NCBI GenBank assembly: GCA_023053575.1
Contig: JAKZAP010000014.1
Location: 20,796,938 to 20,860,937, forward strand
DNA length: 64,000 bases
Source: Branchinecta lynchi
Lineage: Eukaryota; Arthropoda; Branchiopoda; Anostraca; Branchinectidae
Reading direction: 5' to 3'
Shown: one piece after another, positions 11,166 through 22,908 of the stretch
How the letters are laid out: each line of letters starts with the position of its first letter
Numbering within the stretch: the stretch's first letter is position 1
Notes under the pieces: model-generated
The model's input: the letters and a program-made list of their open reading frames with translations, nothing else
Database searches by the model: none
Told to the model about the DNA's origin: nothing
Position numbers and translations under genes: made by a program

Positions 11166-12084
11166 AATTTTTGTTTGAATACAATTAAAAACGTAACACG
11201 GACTTTGCCCAAATCTGCCAATTTAAAACAAAATAAAGTTGGCGAAATAATTAAAACATTTGGTGGATCTTATAACTATTCATTTAAATATCAGTGCTGT
11301 AGTATTGTCGATCACCCTTCATACTTATTATGGACTGTTATGTGTGCTGCTCGTGCCACCCATTAAAAGAATCCTTTGCTTCTGAATTCCAACAAGCCAC
11401 TTACTCCCATCATAAACGCTTTAACAGGATCAACTATCTTTTCACTTGCAGTTATAGTCGCCATATAACACTTGTTATAACCCTAATTCGTCGGATGTTA
11501 ACATTTCTTTATTCCCATAATCCGATGCAGTAAAACTCGTTATCATATACACGACTTTGGCCGGGATCGGTTTTACGAGAGGTAATCAAAGACTTTTTCC
11601 TTACAATCCTCCAATGGTTTTTGCCGGTCTGGACGCAACTCAAATGTATTCTGTCACGCTTTAGGTGTTAAGACAGGAAATTAACAAGTGATAATTCCTT
11701 TGAAGTGAACACACAAGATAAAATTTGATTCCACCACAAAGCTGAATCACTTCCTCATGCCAAGTTTTAAAGGGTTCACAATAACATGGCTGACTTGTAC
11801 TGAACAAGTTAGCAACCCACTGAAGCTAAGGAGCCAAGGAAGGGAGCAGGGCATCGACTTTCAGTTCAACGATGGTAGCTTACCCTCTTCGGTCCAAAAT
11901 ACCCCCCCCCCCGCACCAGAACGTCGGAGCCAGACCGAATGGCAAGTTCTAGGGTACAGAAACTCTGTCCTCTACCGACAAAACACGTCAGATATAGCCA
12001 CATTTTTGTTCCTGAGTTCGTAACACTTTTAGCGAAACACGACTGATTATTAGATAATACGTATTATCTAGTATCTTCCGTGAC
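11166..12084. other. Intron sequence, nothing recognised
   Basis: Short open frames only, no motif, no splice-site pair with coding content. A C10 run lies at about 11903. Confidence 0.5.
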
Positions 12085-12351
12085 ATGGTGATGTGAACTG
12101 ATTAGATGAATTTGCCTTCGGTCGGGATCACTGTTCCCAAGTCTTATCCCAGTAGAAATAAGGTTAATCCCAGTAGCAAATACTGCAGTTAACTTTAATC
12201 CTTACTAGGAGAAACGTTTTACAGTGAATGTTCACAAGCCCCTAAGTAGCTCAATTGTAGAGCGGCTACCTTGTAGGCGGAGGGTCCTGGGTTCAAATCC
12301 CGGCTGAGGAGCGGTTTTTTCTTTCAGTTTTTTTTTTTCACTAGTTATAGA
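12085..12351 (+). mobile_element. MITE carrying a tRNA-Thr pseudogene, with nested mariner MITE fragment
   Basis: The block GATGAATTTGCCTTCGG-CGGGATCACTGTTCC upstream and the CTTTCAG...CACTAGTTATAG segment downstream of the tRNA match the element at 61311-61562. A right-half mariner MITE (12139-12227) has inserted between the block and the tRNA. The terminal inverted repeats are decayed here. Confidence 0.65.
12240..12310 (+). pseudogene. tRNA-Thr(TGT)-like sequence, degenerate
   Basis: TAGCTCAATTGTAGAG (A box) and GGTTCAAATCC (B box) are clear, and the anticodon loop CTTGTAG gives TGT. The anticodon stem (GCTAC / GCGGA) and the acceptor stem are poorly paired, so this is likely a pseudogene copy of the sequence at 61449. 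Confidence 0.7.
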
Positions 12352-13355
12352 TTGATTGTACATTGGCAAAGATATTGTAAATAGCTATGTTGCCAAAACA
12401 ATGAAAGTTGGTTCTGCAACCATGAAAATCGATGTGTAAAAACTTTGCAATAGTTTCTATAATAATCTACACCGTCCGATTGTATATCCATGATTTTCCA
12501 AGTTAATGGTCTTGATCAGTATGGCTGTCACTGGGGAGGAACCGTTAGCAGTCGCTAAGAAATATTATTGTACACAAGTGCAACTCCTCAACATAACTGA
12601 CCTTCTTTCTGCACAATCCGAACATCAACCGGGCAAGAACCACTGCGCGCGCTTTTTGAACCACGGAGGAAATCCGCGAGCGGATTAGAAAAGTGGAAAA
12701 GTAAACGATGAAAGCGCGATTTCATGACTATTACCGTGATACTTTGCTTCCCTAGTTTGCGTTTTGGACTCTCCTTTTAAAGTAACGTGAACACACAAAG
12801 TCCGATTTTCGTACTCGGACGGGAATTTCTCCTGCGCTCCGTACTTTGGACATGCTTCATTCCCGAAAATTTCGGTCAGATCTGAATAGATCGTATTCTT
12901 CTTTCATGTAAGTGCGCGAGAGAAGCTTGACTTCTGTATCCAGAATAACTATATCCAGTTGTTACTACCACGACAAAAATGAAAAAATTGGCATAGTTAC
13001 GCGAATTTCCCATGCGAAATTTTTATCAGACACCTAGCACAAATAATCACAAGAAATCTCTGTAATACGACCATCCGTAGTCGACTAAATTCTCGATAGC
13101 GGAGGATAGGAGCTACACGGAACATCATAAGTCGTTACCTCTACAAACAGCTATATCGCAGTACAGCCCAGAGAAAAAAATTCTTTACGAACACCGTCTG
13201 AGTCGTCCTCTACAGCTGATTGGCTGTTTACCACTGTTACCACGCAATGCAGAGTGGGTCCTCTACAGTTTTTCATCTGGTAGGCTATGCGCAGCGGCGA
13301 AGAGGAAAGTAGACAGGTATCAACTCAAAGCTTAGTAAGTACCTCTAGCTCTGCT

Positions 13356-13726
13356 TAGTATTGGGCGATATTGAGGAATATTCGATTATCGATATTTCGA
13401 TTACCGTAAACCGATATTTGAAACTTTTTATACCTTTACATTTTTCACGGACAAAAAACTTAACAAGAACAAAACTGAACAAAATCAAACATTCCCAATA
13501 AGAAAGAGTAGCATTACAACACCTTTCCTTCCCAGTTTGTTCCTCCTACCTCATCGAAATCAAGTTTGAAATCCCTATTCCTTATATTGTTCTGAAAATC
13601 CCAAATAATAGAGATTTTGCACATCGTAATGCAACTACCGAAAATATCGGTATGTAAAGTCAATATCGAAATATCGACATTCTTCAATATTATCGATTTT
13701 TCAATTACTGTATCGAACCAACACTA
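13356..13726. mobile_element. hAT-type MITE (TAGTRTTGG ends)
   Basis: Ends TAGTATTGGGCGATAT and the inverse of TAGTGTTGGTTCGATA, with a perfect 8-bp target duplication GCTCTGCT (13348-13355, 13727-13734). The interior is full of ATCGATATTTCGATT-type motifs near both ends. It has split another repeat whose halves (13134-13355 and 13735-13830) match 21130-21430. Confidence 0.85.
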
Positions 13727-14078
13727 GCTCTGCTCAGTTTTGTCAGGGTATCCACAGTCGCTGCATGAGATCAAAGACGGAGATTCCACTGGATTATTTG
13801 TTCTTGGGTGAACGCACCTTAACACGGTCCTAGCTCTCTTCAGGTCTGAGTTGAGAGAAGCACGTCGGAAGACCCGGCTCGGTTTACAACGTGATCAGTC
13901 TAATTATCACCATTAGGGTAATCACTCCAATGGTGATTATTTTCAAGAAGATGTAAAACGCTGTCATTAACATTTTCTTTTCAAGAAAGTAGTGAACGTA
14001 TTTGATATTTCGCTTCGTTTACATTTTGAAGTTCCGAAAGCACGATGTAACAGGAAAAATAAATAGTGGAAAACTTAC

Positions 14079-14309
14079 GAATCTCGTTGAAGTAGAAGGG
14101 AAACTCCCCCGCGATGGAACAGTTGAGTCGAGCCTTGACGTACGTTGCCCAGTTTTGGCTCAAAATATTTTTGCCTCCAACGTCCTTTTTGCATATTCTA
14201 GCTACTCTTGAGTAAATATTCTTTCCGCAGTTAATGTATTCCACAGCTGTCTCACGGAAGAAGAAGTAGACGTAGTCACCAATGTCGTAGGAGCCAACAA
14301 AGTTGGGTT
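14079..14309 (-). CDS. Sema2: Sema2 exon: NFVGSYDIGDYVYFFFRETAV ... GEFPFYFNEI
   Basis: A 231-nt exon. The first two bases complete a split lysine codon, then follow 76 codons and one base of the next. Acceptor is TTTCATTTCAG and donor GTAAGT. It encodes a very conserved sema-domain segment: YVYFFFRETAVEYINCGK, YSRVARICKKDVGG, NWATYVKARLNCSIAGEFPF and YFNEI. The FFFRE, SR-x-AR-x-CK-x-D-x-GG and ARLNC motifs are universal in semaphorins; CSIAGEFPFYFNEI is close to insect Sema2. NCS is an N-glycosylation sequon. The open frame running past the donor toward 13981 is intronic read-through. The next exon should open with the rest of a glutamine codon. Confidence 0.96.
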
Positions 14310-14399
14310 CTGAAATGAAATAACCGTCAACCGAAACCGATAAACAGAGAGTCCGATGCGAACATACGGATGGGGCTCAAGTTTTTAGTCTAGAATGGA

Positions 14400-14800
14400 A
14401 ACGTAAAACCAGGCAAATTCGGCCGGATTTGATTGAGAATGAATGAACAAATCAAGGGTTTATCAAAAGACAAATAGAATCTTCAATGCCCAGAGGCGAA
14501 CCTGTAAGGGACTAATTCGACTCAAAACAAAACATCATCAAAACGAAAACTTCGACAAAAATAAGGAAAGAAAGGAAAGGAGCGCCCAACCAACCAAAAA
14601 TAAATAAATATATATTTTCAACCAAAATCACTACTAACTATCCACACAAAAAAACTTAAACGGCTGAGAATAACGCATCAAATTCAAATACTTCGATAAC
14701 GGAAGATTTTCAGCCGTAACATTTTTTCCTGGACCCCTCACCTCCCTATATCAGCATCCATCACTCAGAGATAGTACAATAGAACCTTAAGTTACTGAAC
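14400..14800. repeat. Unclassified repeat shared with 18960-19340
   Basis: GGGTTTAT...TCTTCAATGCCCAGAGGCGAAC ... AAAGGAAAGGAGC... AACTTAAACGGCTGAGAATAAC is repeated in the same order at 18960-19340. Both lie in the same intron, so this is a dispersed repeat or an old duplication. No coding signal was seen. Confidence 0.6.
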
Positions 14801-15119
14801 AGAAAATAAATGTTTTTCCTTTTTGAATTGAACAGTAATGCGTAACTCTCATTGTCAGGGAGGTTCGTAGCTTTAATCCGCCGGATTACTGAAAGTTGTT
14901 GTTAAATTTGTGCCCTGGGGCTGTAATAAGTAGTGTGAGTGGTAGCGCGTGAGAGGGAAATGTGGATTGAGGGCGTTTGTGGCCATGTTTTGTAAGAGTT
15001 GAAGATGAGTATTGTGGTGAGTGATGGGTATGAGTGAATGATGATTGGACGAAAATGTGAGTGTTAATTTTTTTTTTTTTTTTTTAGTAAAAATTTAAAA
15101 TATCTGAATGATACATTTA

Positions 15120-17950
15120 GAATAAGTTTATATTTTATGCTTAGTTATTTGGGGGAAGAACAGTAAATGTAATATGGGCTTTATTCTTAAAGTTAAGTGA
15201 CGTAAATAGTTTAAAAGTGGGTAAAAATCTATTCAATTTAACGTCACTGAGGGATCGAGGAGTAGCTACAAAAAGTATGAAAGATATTTTTTTTATTTTT
15301 TTTTAATAATACAAAAACAAGTTAAATTATTCTTTGAGCCCAAGCTGACTTTGAAACATTTATTCAAACAATGTTTTACATTGTTTGAATAAGTTATAAG
15401 TTAAATTAGAAAAGAATAGAATACAAAACATAACAAAATAAAATCCACCGAAAGTATAAAATTGAACAAATATCTTTGCAGAGGTTAAACGTTGATGATG
15501 GTGATGGTCATTGGGGAACCAATAGGAACTAAACCGTATCAAGAATAAATAACGGGAGAATTGAGAACTCACATAACCTTGATGTCAGCATCCGGAATAT
15601 CTTTTGGTCCGATATTATTTACCGGGGGTGGACCCTGGGTGGAGCTTCGCGTGTTGCCTCTTGCAGTATTAAGTGTTACCTCCAAGGAAAAGTGATGAAG
15701 CAGTCAGAAAAGGCGGGAAATTCAAACAGTGCTGATTCTGAGGATAATACAAATGGAAACGACTTTTCAATCTCGGGTCAGATTTGCAATATGAAGCTTA
15801 TGGTATCACGACCCTTCACAAAGACGGTGAAGCCCTAGGGAATGCGGCGTTTGATGACTCAGGGGAGCAATTAAGCAACTTGAACGCTGAAGCGAAGACC
15901 TAACAGGCATGCATTTAGTTCAGATTCAATAGGATCGGTGTGATCATTGTAATTTTATTTTGGTCTTCTCAGGACTGTAAAGAATCGCATCTAGAACAGG
16001 TATTAAACTTGGACAATTTAAGGTATCTAGTTGTCGAAATGTACTCAATGAGTTATTATGTTTTGTTTTTAAGTTGTACTGTCTGCACAAAATTTAGTTC
16101 ATATCACTTTCTCGTGTAGTTGCAAAACACAGTAGGCTGTAAACTATTTCCTAATTTTAAATTAACGATTGCTGATTGTAAGATATCTTTTAAGACGTCT
16201 CAATTTGTGGAAAGGACTTATTATTCTTGGTAAAAAATGTGTATCATTATCTCGGATAGTTGCAGTTTACATCTGGCTAAATTTGTCGTTGCCTATGCTA
16301 ATAACAAACCGCTTTTTCATAATCGTTTTTTTTACATTATCATGTTTTTGCATCAATCAAACTCGAATTTTGGGCATAGCTGACTAACTATACCCAAAGA
16401 GTTGTTATGTTTTGTTTTAAGTTGTACACTGTACACAAAATTTAGTTCAGACCATTTCTCGGATAGTTAACAGTTGGTAAAACAGTTGGATTGAAGTATT
16501 TCCTAATTTTAAATTAATGACTGATTATGGAAATTGACAACTATACGATTTCATTCAAAACGTCTAAATTTGGGATACAAATTATTATGGTTGGTCCAAA
16601 TGTATATCATTATCTCGGGTAGTTGTCTAAATGTTTCATTATCTATCCTATTAAAACTCTTTTCTTTCATCACGATGAACCTGCCAGCCATGGAGATTAC
16701 ATGAATATTTTTGTGTGGAAAAAAGAAGAAGTAAATGTTACTTCCCACTTCTCCAGAGACGGATATTCTACCTGACTTTCTAAGCCTAGAGTAAAAACAT
16801 TTGGAAACTTGTCCTTCCTTCTTTAAACTTGTAGTATTCAGTCCAAATCGGTCCTTTTCTGCCTAATTGAATATCACTTCTATCATATCACTGTACTTTA
16901 GCCCCTTATCTCGTCTTTTAAACTAGTGGTAGCTGCGATTTAATTGTAGAGCATACGGCAAAATGTCGGCCTTTTTCTGTAAATTTGAATTCGGCGCACT
17001 TTCTTGACAGGGAGAACGGCGATCAGAAGAACCAGCGCCAATAATTACTCTGTGGTCGGGACAGGCGCCGAGTAGGCTCCACCCGCGATACTTGAGAATC
17101 GGGCGGAAAGACACGTCGCATGATTCAAGTCTTCTCAATTCTTCCCTTATTTATTCTTGACCGTATGGTGCTCTGTAGGCTACTGGAATATGGATACAGT
17201 ATCTCAGTCCAGGCTCTGTTTAACAATTCATAATAATTAATGCATACCTATGCAATTAGAAACGAATGTCTTTGCAGAGGTTTAGTTAGACGTTGATGAT
17301 GGTGACGGTCATTGGGGGATTAATAGGAACTATGCCGTATAATGACTCTGAACTGGAAAATGGAGAATGAGTCAGTCCAGGCTCAGTTTATTACTATATT
17401 TAGTTATTAGGGGGATGTAAATGTAATATGGGCTTTATTCTTAAAAGTTAAGTGACGTAAATAGTTTAAAAGTGGGTAAAAATAGATTAAAGTTAACATC
17501 ACTTGGAGATGGAGGGATAGCCATAAAAAGTATGGAACATATTTTTTTTTTTTTTAAATAATACAAAAATAAGTTAAATTAGAAAAGATGCTACGAGTTA
17601 AATCAAATAACTAAATATAAAAATAAAATAAGCCGAAAGTATAAAATTGAACACATATCCTGGCAGAGGTTTTGTTAAACGTTGATGATGGTTGGGGGAC
17701 TAATAGGAACTAAACCGTATACAGTTTATTAATAATAATGTAATCAAACGCATACCCTCACAGAGGTTTAGTTTATGGTCAATCCGTATGGTGGCCCTGA
17801 ACTGGAAAATGCCTCAGTCCAGGCTCAGTTTAATAATTAATAGTAATAATTAAGCCTATGTAATCAAACACATACCCTCATAGAGGTTTTGCGGGTGGTG
17901 ATCGTCGGCGGACTAATTAGAAACTAAACCGCATGGTGAGCGGTGGCTCT
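15120..17950. repeat. Cluster of diverged intronic duplications
   Basis: The block AATGTAATATGGGCTTTATT ... AAGTGACGTAAATAGTTTAA occurs at 15165 and 17425. The block TTTGCAGAGG...AACGTTGATGATGGT...AATAGGAACTA occurs at about 15475, 17270, 17665 and, more diverged, 17750 and 17880. A second pair, TATTTCCTAATTTTAAATTA with CATTATCTCGG, makes 16025-16310 and 16388-16640 a tandem duplicate. No exon was found in it. Confidence 0.65.
15329..15395. repeat. Hammerhead foldback, minimal copy
   Basis: Leader ATTCTTTGAGCCCAAGCTGA and only the outer tips of the two arms (TTATTCAAACAATG / CATTGTTTGAATAA). An 11/12 direct repeat A(C/T)AAGTTAAATT flanks it (15317-15328, 15396-15407). The whole hammerhead region has been lost from the hairpin. 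Confidence 0.8.
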
Positions 17951-20351
17951 GACATGAAGTATGGACAATCGACTTCACTCTATTCGACGGCACTTAGGTC
18001 CCACTGTTGCTCTCTATACACACAAGTTTAAGAACAAAGTTTCGGGGAGACCAGGAAAACAGATGTATTGTTCATTAATATGAAGTGCGAAGAAACTTTT
18101 TGATTAGCGCCGGAAGTGGCAGTCCCCAACTGATTTTCCTCGCGGTCCTGACAACGTAACTTCCAGATTGTCCTAGTTAACAAACGGTCTAAGTTTCTTG
18201 TTGCATTCTGGTTCCACTGGAAGGACTAATCTAAACTTCCACAAAACAGGAATAGCCAATGTCTAAATATTAGTTGGAGCGCCATATTCCAAATTGCATA
18301 GTCAAAAATAATAACTGAAGTTGATTAACAAACAAAAATGAAGAAAGAAAAATACTGAAACAACTATGCGCTCCAGACACACAAAAACAGGATTAAGGAG
18401 ATGGTGTGAGGGAAAAGCGATTCCGCAGCTTCCTGTGTCGTAGTAGTAATTTGTACTACATAACTTCCGAACATTAATTCTGCTTTGATACCAAGCGTGG
18501 ATATATTGTGGCTATCAGTCGAGATATAGAGGAAGAATCAAGTCTGGGTTTTAAAGGACAACTGAATGAAGAGTACCAAGTATCATCCCTATCTGTATGA
18601 CTTACCTTAACATTGCCAGCAGAAAACCCAATCCAAATACGAAATAGTGTTTCCAAGCTATGATTTTTGCTCCATTTTGCATCTGTCCTTATTGCAGTAC
18701 CGAACAATTTCAGAAATGAACAAATGTCTCCAATCAATCCTTCTTCCTGAATATTTTTTAACCAGTTAAGCCCAAACAAATATCTAGAAGAAATTCCAAT
18801 ACGATCCGGCCAGCTCTATACACGATTTGAATGAAGTGCACTTTTTGTCTTGGATTCTGCATGCGCAAACCTCCAAAAACATGGTGTGTTCAAGAATGGT
18901 TTCATTGTTCAGGTGTCCTTTAAGCATGCTTGCGAAACAAAACTGGAGATTCTATTACTTTAGCTTCTGTCCGTAAGTAAAAATCCAAAAAGTGAGATCA
19001 CACCAGAGACTTTGGCAGAGAAAATAAAGGGTTTATTCCGCCCAAAAACGAAGTCTTCGATGCCCAGAGGCTAAACTGCTAAGGGATTAAATACCATTAA
19101 AACACCAACAATACAAAAGAACAAAGAAAGAAAAAGAAAGGAAAAAAGAAAGGAGCTTGACTTGCCCGGTCTGGGACGTCCTACCAAGAAAACAACAATA
19201 ACAAATTTCGACCCATCCGCACTGCTAACTATCCAACCAAATGAATAAATAAAAAACAACTTAAACGGCTTAAACTAGTGCATCTATATTCTGCTGACTA
19301 ATACAGCTACGACTACCTCCACCAAACATTTATCTTAAGAATTTTACTCACGATTTATTATTAACTCATTCATTCATTTATTTATTTCCCTCAAAGAATA
19401 TATAATGAGGAGTATTAAAACAAATTTAAAAACACTGTCACAAATAACTTTCAAAACAATAAATAATAATTAACGTACTTTAAACAACATACTGTAATTA
19501 CTTTACAATTAAATCGTTTACTATTATTATTTAGAAATAATGCATTCCCTATTGTCTAATCCTGCCTTTTGCTTCGATGACGTCCGAGTTGTCAGCCCCT
19601 TCCAATCTCCGATACATAAATATGTTCTTGTCTAGTTGTGTTCTAACTTGCCAAGTTGATTTGAAACTTTGAAATAACGCTACAAAACAGTACTCCCAAT
19701 GATTCAAGGCATTCAAACAAACGCCTTCACTTTCCCCATATTTCCCCGGAGAGCTCCTCTGTAATTCAATTCAAATCTGTTGCTGGCAACTCAAGCCCCC
19801 CCCCCCCTCCCCCCGCTAAATATCCACTTCATATCTCAGCTCAAACAAAACAGCCTTCGCATCGGAGTTAGTATGGATTAAAGGATAAACAGAACCATCA
19901 CTGGCTTAAATTTCTCAAAAATTTCAAATAATGGAATGTTATATTCTTTGATTTTACGTGATTGGTTCACCTTAATAGATATAATCTTGCCGTGTAAATT
20001 TCAATTTAACTTAATTCAATCTAACTAGTTCTTGGAACCAACCAGAAGCTTAATAACTCAGTTCTGGCGAACTCATCCAAGTTTACATATCAAAATTCAA
20101 CAAAGCACATATGATATGGGAAGAGTTGTGTTGCCACCGGCAGTAAAATTTTTACTAGATATAGTAAAAAAAAGAAAGAAAAGATTTTTAGCACATTCAG
20201 AGGATCTAGTAAATTTCATTTGAATCTAGTAAGAATTCCCAATTTTTAGTAAACAAAAAAAAGTGTTCGTGAGTTCTGGGAAAATATACAAAGATATAAG
20301 GATCCTCTCTTGTACTCTCTGCAGCTGTTGCAGAGCGACAGTTCTCAGTTT
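17951..20351. other. Intron sequence with repeat at 18960-19340
   Basis: 18960-19340 is the partner of the repeat at 14400-14800. The 101-codon open frame at 18474-18779 (minus) shows no family motif. 19795-19815 is a C-rich run. Nothing else was recognised. Confidence 0.5.
19365..19560 (-). repeat. LINE-type 3' tail remnant
   Basis: CTCATTCATTCATTTATTTATTTCCC followed by unique sequence resembles the reversed (AATG)n tails at 8459. Only the tail and about 180 bp are left. Confidence 0.4.
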
Positions 20352-20433
20352 AAATATTCTTTGAGCCCAAGCTGACTTTGAAACATTTATTCCAACAATG
20401 TTTTCAACGGATACGTCAGCTACGATTGTTCAT

Positions 20434-20477
20434 CAGCGATATTTCAACCCTTCTTGGCAAGGGTCCTCGTCAGGCTG
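20434..20477 (-). ncRNA. Hammerhead ribozyme motif, left arm
   Basis: The core is intact on the minus strand. The two stem II pairs next to the core are changed from G-C to G-U (GG with TT), which keeps the helix. Confidence 0.68.
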
Positions 20478-20581
20478 TCAGTCCTCTTGTTCAACTTCGG
20501 GGAAGGAAACAAACCTGTATTAATCTTATTACTGATTATTACAGGTTTGTTTCCTTCCCCGAAGCTGAACAAGAGGACTGA

Positions 20582-20625
20582 CAGCCTGACGAGGACCCTT
20601 GCCAAGAAGGGCCGAAATATCGCTG
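20582..20625 (+). ncRNA. Hammerhead ribozyme motif, right arm
   Basis: CAGC, CTGACGA, 7-bp stem II with bulged A, GAAA, TATC, GCTG; all invariant positions are present. Confidence 0.72.
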
Positions 20626-20929
20626 ATGAAGAATCGTAGCTGACGTATCCGTTGAAAACATTGTTGGAATAAAAGTTCTCAGTTTCTTCAGTATCCATAC
20701 CAAGGATCGGACACATTTTTTGTCCCTGATGACAACGAACGAACCGACTGTTTTTCAGAGAAATCAAGTGTTTTTGTGAGAATTTAAGCTATTTTAGGAA
20801 ATTTTCGTGAGTTAGTACCTTTTCTTACAATCTAGTAAAATATTTCTCCTGAGTTTAGTAAAGTTAATTTTGGTCGGGTGGAAACACTGAGCACAACTCA
20901 AAGCTAATCATAGACAATAGTAACTATTA

Positions 20930-21440
20930 GTTATTATTTTTGTACCAACCTCTTAAAAGTTACTACGCTGACCGTTCCACCCTTCCCAAAATAGTAACTA
21001 ATAGCAGGAACAAATAATCAGATAGAACCTCCATCTCCCTATCTCTGTACTATGACTATGCGGAGTCGAGTATTTTTCACTACCTTTTCCCCGCTCTGAA
21101 CGAGCGGAGGTTAGTAGTTTCGCACCACATTACGTTTCGTTACCTCTACAATTAGCTATATCGCTGTGAAACGACCTTGAGGAAAAGTAGAAGACAAAGC
21201 TTATTTGTTTCTTTGGACGCGCTCAAGAGCGAGTCAGCACGCGGAGTGCGCCTCCTGCATTTTCTTTCTCTGAGGATGAGCAACGGCGAAGCCGGAAGTG
21301 GAGTAGACGGGTAAAAAGCTACAGTAAATACCTCTAGGTGTGATCAGTTTTGTCTGGTATTCATAGTCGCTGCATGGTACCAAAGACAGAGGTTCTATCT
21401 GATTATTTGTTCTTGCTAACAGTAACTATTTGCTTACCAC
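20930..21440. mobile_element. Unclassified inverted-repeat element
   Basis: An inverted pair, AACAAATAATCAGATAGAAC near 21012 and GTTCTATCTGATTATTTGTT near 21392, encloses a region that also occurs around 13134-13830 and partly at 21590-21670. The block AGTCGCTGCATG...AAAGACGGAGGTTC appears three times. Ends and target duplication could not be fixed. Confidence 0.5.
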
Positions 21441-22249
21441 GCTCGAGAGCGTAGTAACAGTGGTAACTATGCATCTCTGTAACGTGATTGGTTGGATTCG
21501 CCCGTGGCATGATATTCTGCTTGAAAATAGAAAAATCTTTCAAGCCTTGACGGCAAAAAGACAGAATTCATGAGGCATGCGTAGTAACTAAGGTAAGTAG
21601 GGTGGAACACGCTCACAGTCGCTGCATGGGACCAAAGACGGAGGTTCTATCTGATTACTTGTTCTTGGTCGCCTGTAGTTGATGTTTCTGTGGAGACAAC
21701 TATACTCGGGAGACTGAGCCGTCCGAGGGATTACCCAGTCCCTGGCACCTACTGTACACCCTTTCTCGGCACCGATGCCGACCCCAAGTTAGGTAATTCA
21801 TCTTTCAAACGCTTCGAAACATGCTGATTTTAATGTTAAGATTAATTTCTGTTGATTTTAATTTCTGATTTTGAGGTTCTAACACGAGAAGCCGGTGAAG
21901 GCTTGACTCCGCCGCTGCCAACACCGGACACTTGCTGTACACTTACGAGGATATATGCCACCTGTTGTGTGGTTGTAGAGAGTTACGGGGCTAAGGGAGG
22001 AGATTTTCGGGGGGGGGGGGGACTGATAAGAAATGGATTATTAAAATGATGGGAAGTAGAGATTTTAAAGAAATAAGAATTATTGGGAAGTTCCTCAGGT
22101 TAGCTTTTAAACACCGGAAAGATTTCTTCTGATGGGGAAATTATGTTTTTAGTGATAATAAAGTATTCAGTGTAAATTAAAAATATCAACAGTGTGTTAG
22201 TGTGTATATGCGCATGTAAGATTGTTCACTTTTTGTTTCGTTTTGTTGC

Positions 22250-22325
22250 ATGAAGGCCGGATGGCTTTAATGTGCAAATAAATCATTCATTCATTCATAA
22301 ATCATTCATTAAATCATGAGTGGGC
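22250..22325 (+). repeat. LINE-type 3' tail remnant
   Basis: GCATGAAGGCCGGATGGCTT followed by AATGTGCAAATAAATCATTC and an (ATTC)n tail. The upstream 21700-22240 is low in recognisable coding sequence. Confidence 0.45.
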
Positions 22326-22530
22326 AAGCCTTCGGACCCGTCTTGAAAAAAGGCTAAAAATAATAATATAGAAATCAGTGTAGCATCTCTGGGGTTGATA
22401 AGACAGGAAATTCATAACAAAAAAACACAGGATTAACAAAAACAAGAACAGAAATAAGACAGGAAATTCATCATCTCGGAAATGAGAACGGGTCAGTAAT
22501 GCAGGTACGATGAGTCTTTTAACAAAAAGT

Positions 22531-22583
22531 CTTGCTTTCCGGTAAATTATTCAAATCCGATCGGAAAATTACGCCAACTCTTT
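22531..22583 (-). pseudogene. Decayed partial copy of Sema2 exon 22599-22908
   Basis: Plus-strand TTTCCGG-TAAATTATTCAA, then ATCCGATCGGAAAATTACG, matches exon positions 22652-22693 (TTTCCCGGTCGTCAAATTGT, then ACAAATCCGACCGGAAAATT). It sits only 15 bp beyond the exon's splice donor, in the intron, and is too short and frameshifted to be used. Confidence 0.65.
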
Positions 22584-22598
22584 ACAAAGATTACTTAC

Positions 22599-22908
22599 TG
22601 TCAAGCCACTTTGAGTCATACTTCAATGTCCTCTTGAACGAAAATTCTCGTTTCCCGGTCGTCAAATTGTACAAATCCGACCGGAAAATTACGGAATCCG
22701 CTTTCGTAAATTCCGCATTGGTCCCGGAATACAGAGCAGGTAGTCCGCCAGGGTTGCCGTTTTCTACCCAAATTGCCGTTGAATTGTCATTCGGATCGAA
22801 GGGACACTTGGCAACAGCATTGCCGGTACCGGGAACGTACTCATTACGGCCCAGGTGAGATATAGTATAATCTGATCGGCCGGCACCGTTGCTATTGTCC
22901 TGTTCAAC
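22599..22908 (-). CDS. Sema2: Sema2 exon: CPFDPNDNSTAIWVENGNPGG ... KYDSKWLD
   Basis: A 310-nt exon (103 codons plus one base) with acceptor TCCTTTCAG and donor GTAAGT. Recognisable blocks in order: AVAKCPFDPNDNSTAIW at about residues 31-47, GNPGGLPALYSGTNAEFTKAD at 51-71, VIFRSDLYN at 73-81, and TLKYDSKWLD at the end. The lysine codon after WLD is split A|AA across the intron and is completed exactly by the exon at 14309. N-glycosylation sequons are visible at NST and NLT, as expected for a secreted protein. The stretch VEQDNSNGAGRSDYTISHL at the start is longer than in the insect proteins I know, so it may be a lineage-specific loop. Decayed copies of the 3' half of this exon lie at 22531-22583 and 25210-25445. 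Confidence 0.95.

Larger units (their letters stand above)
20352..20673. repeat. Hammerhead foldback element, complete copy with 12-bp TSD
   Basis: A 12-bp perfect direct repeat AGTTCTCAGTTT flanks it (20340-20351, 20674-20685). Same leader (AAATATTCTTTGAGCC), arms of about 130 bp and a central segment with a short inverted TAAT-rich loop. The two arms differ slightly (GGGTTGAAAT on the left-arm minus strand against GGGCCGAAAT on the right). Confidence 0.88.

Noticed and set aside
18474..18779. 101-codon minus-strand frame in the third Sema2 intron
   Set aside because: No semaphorin or other family motif, no fitting splice sites, and the exons on either side already join in phase.
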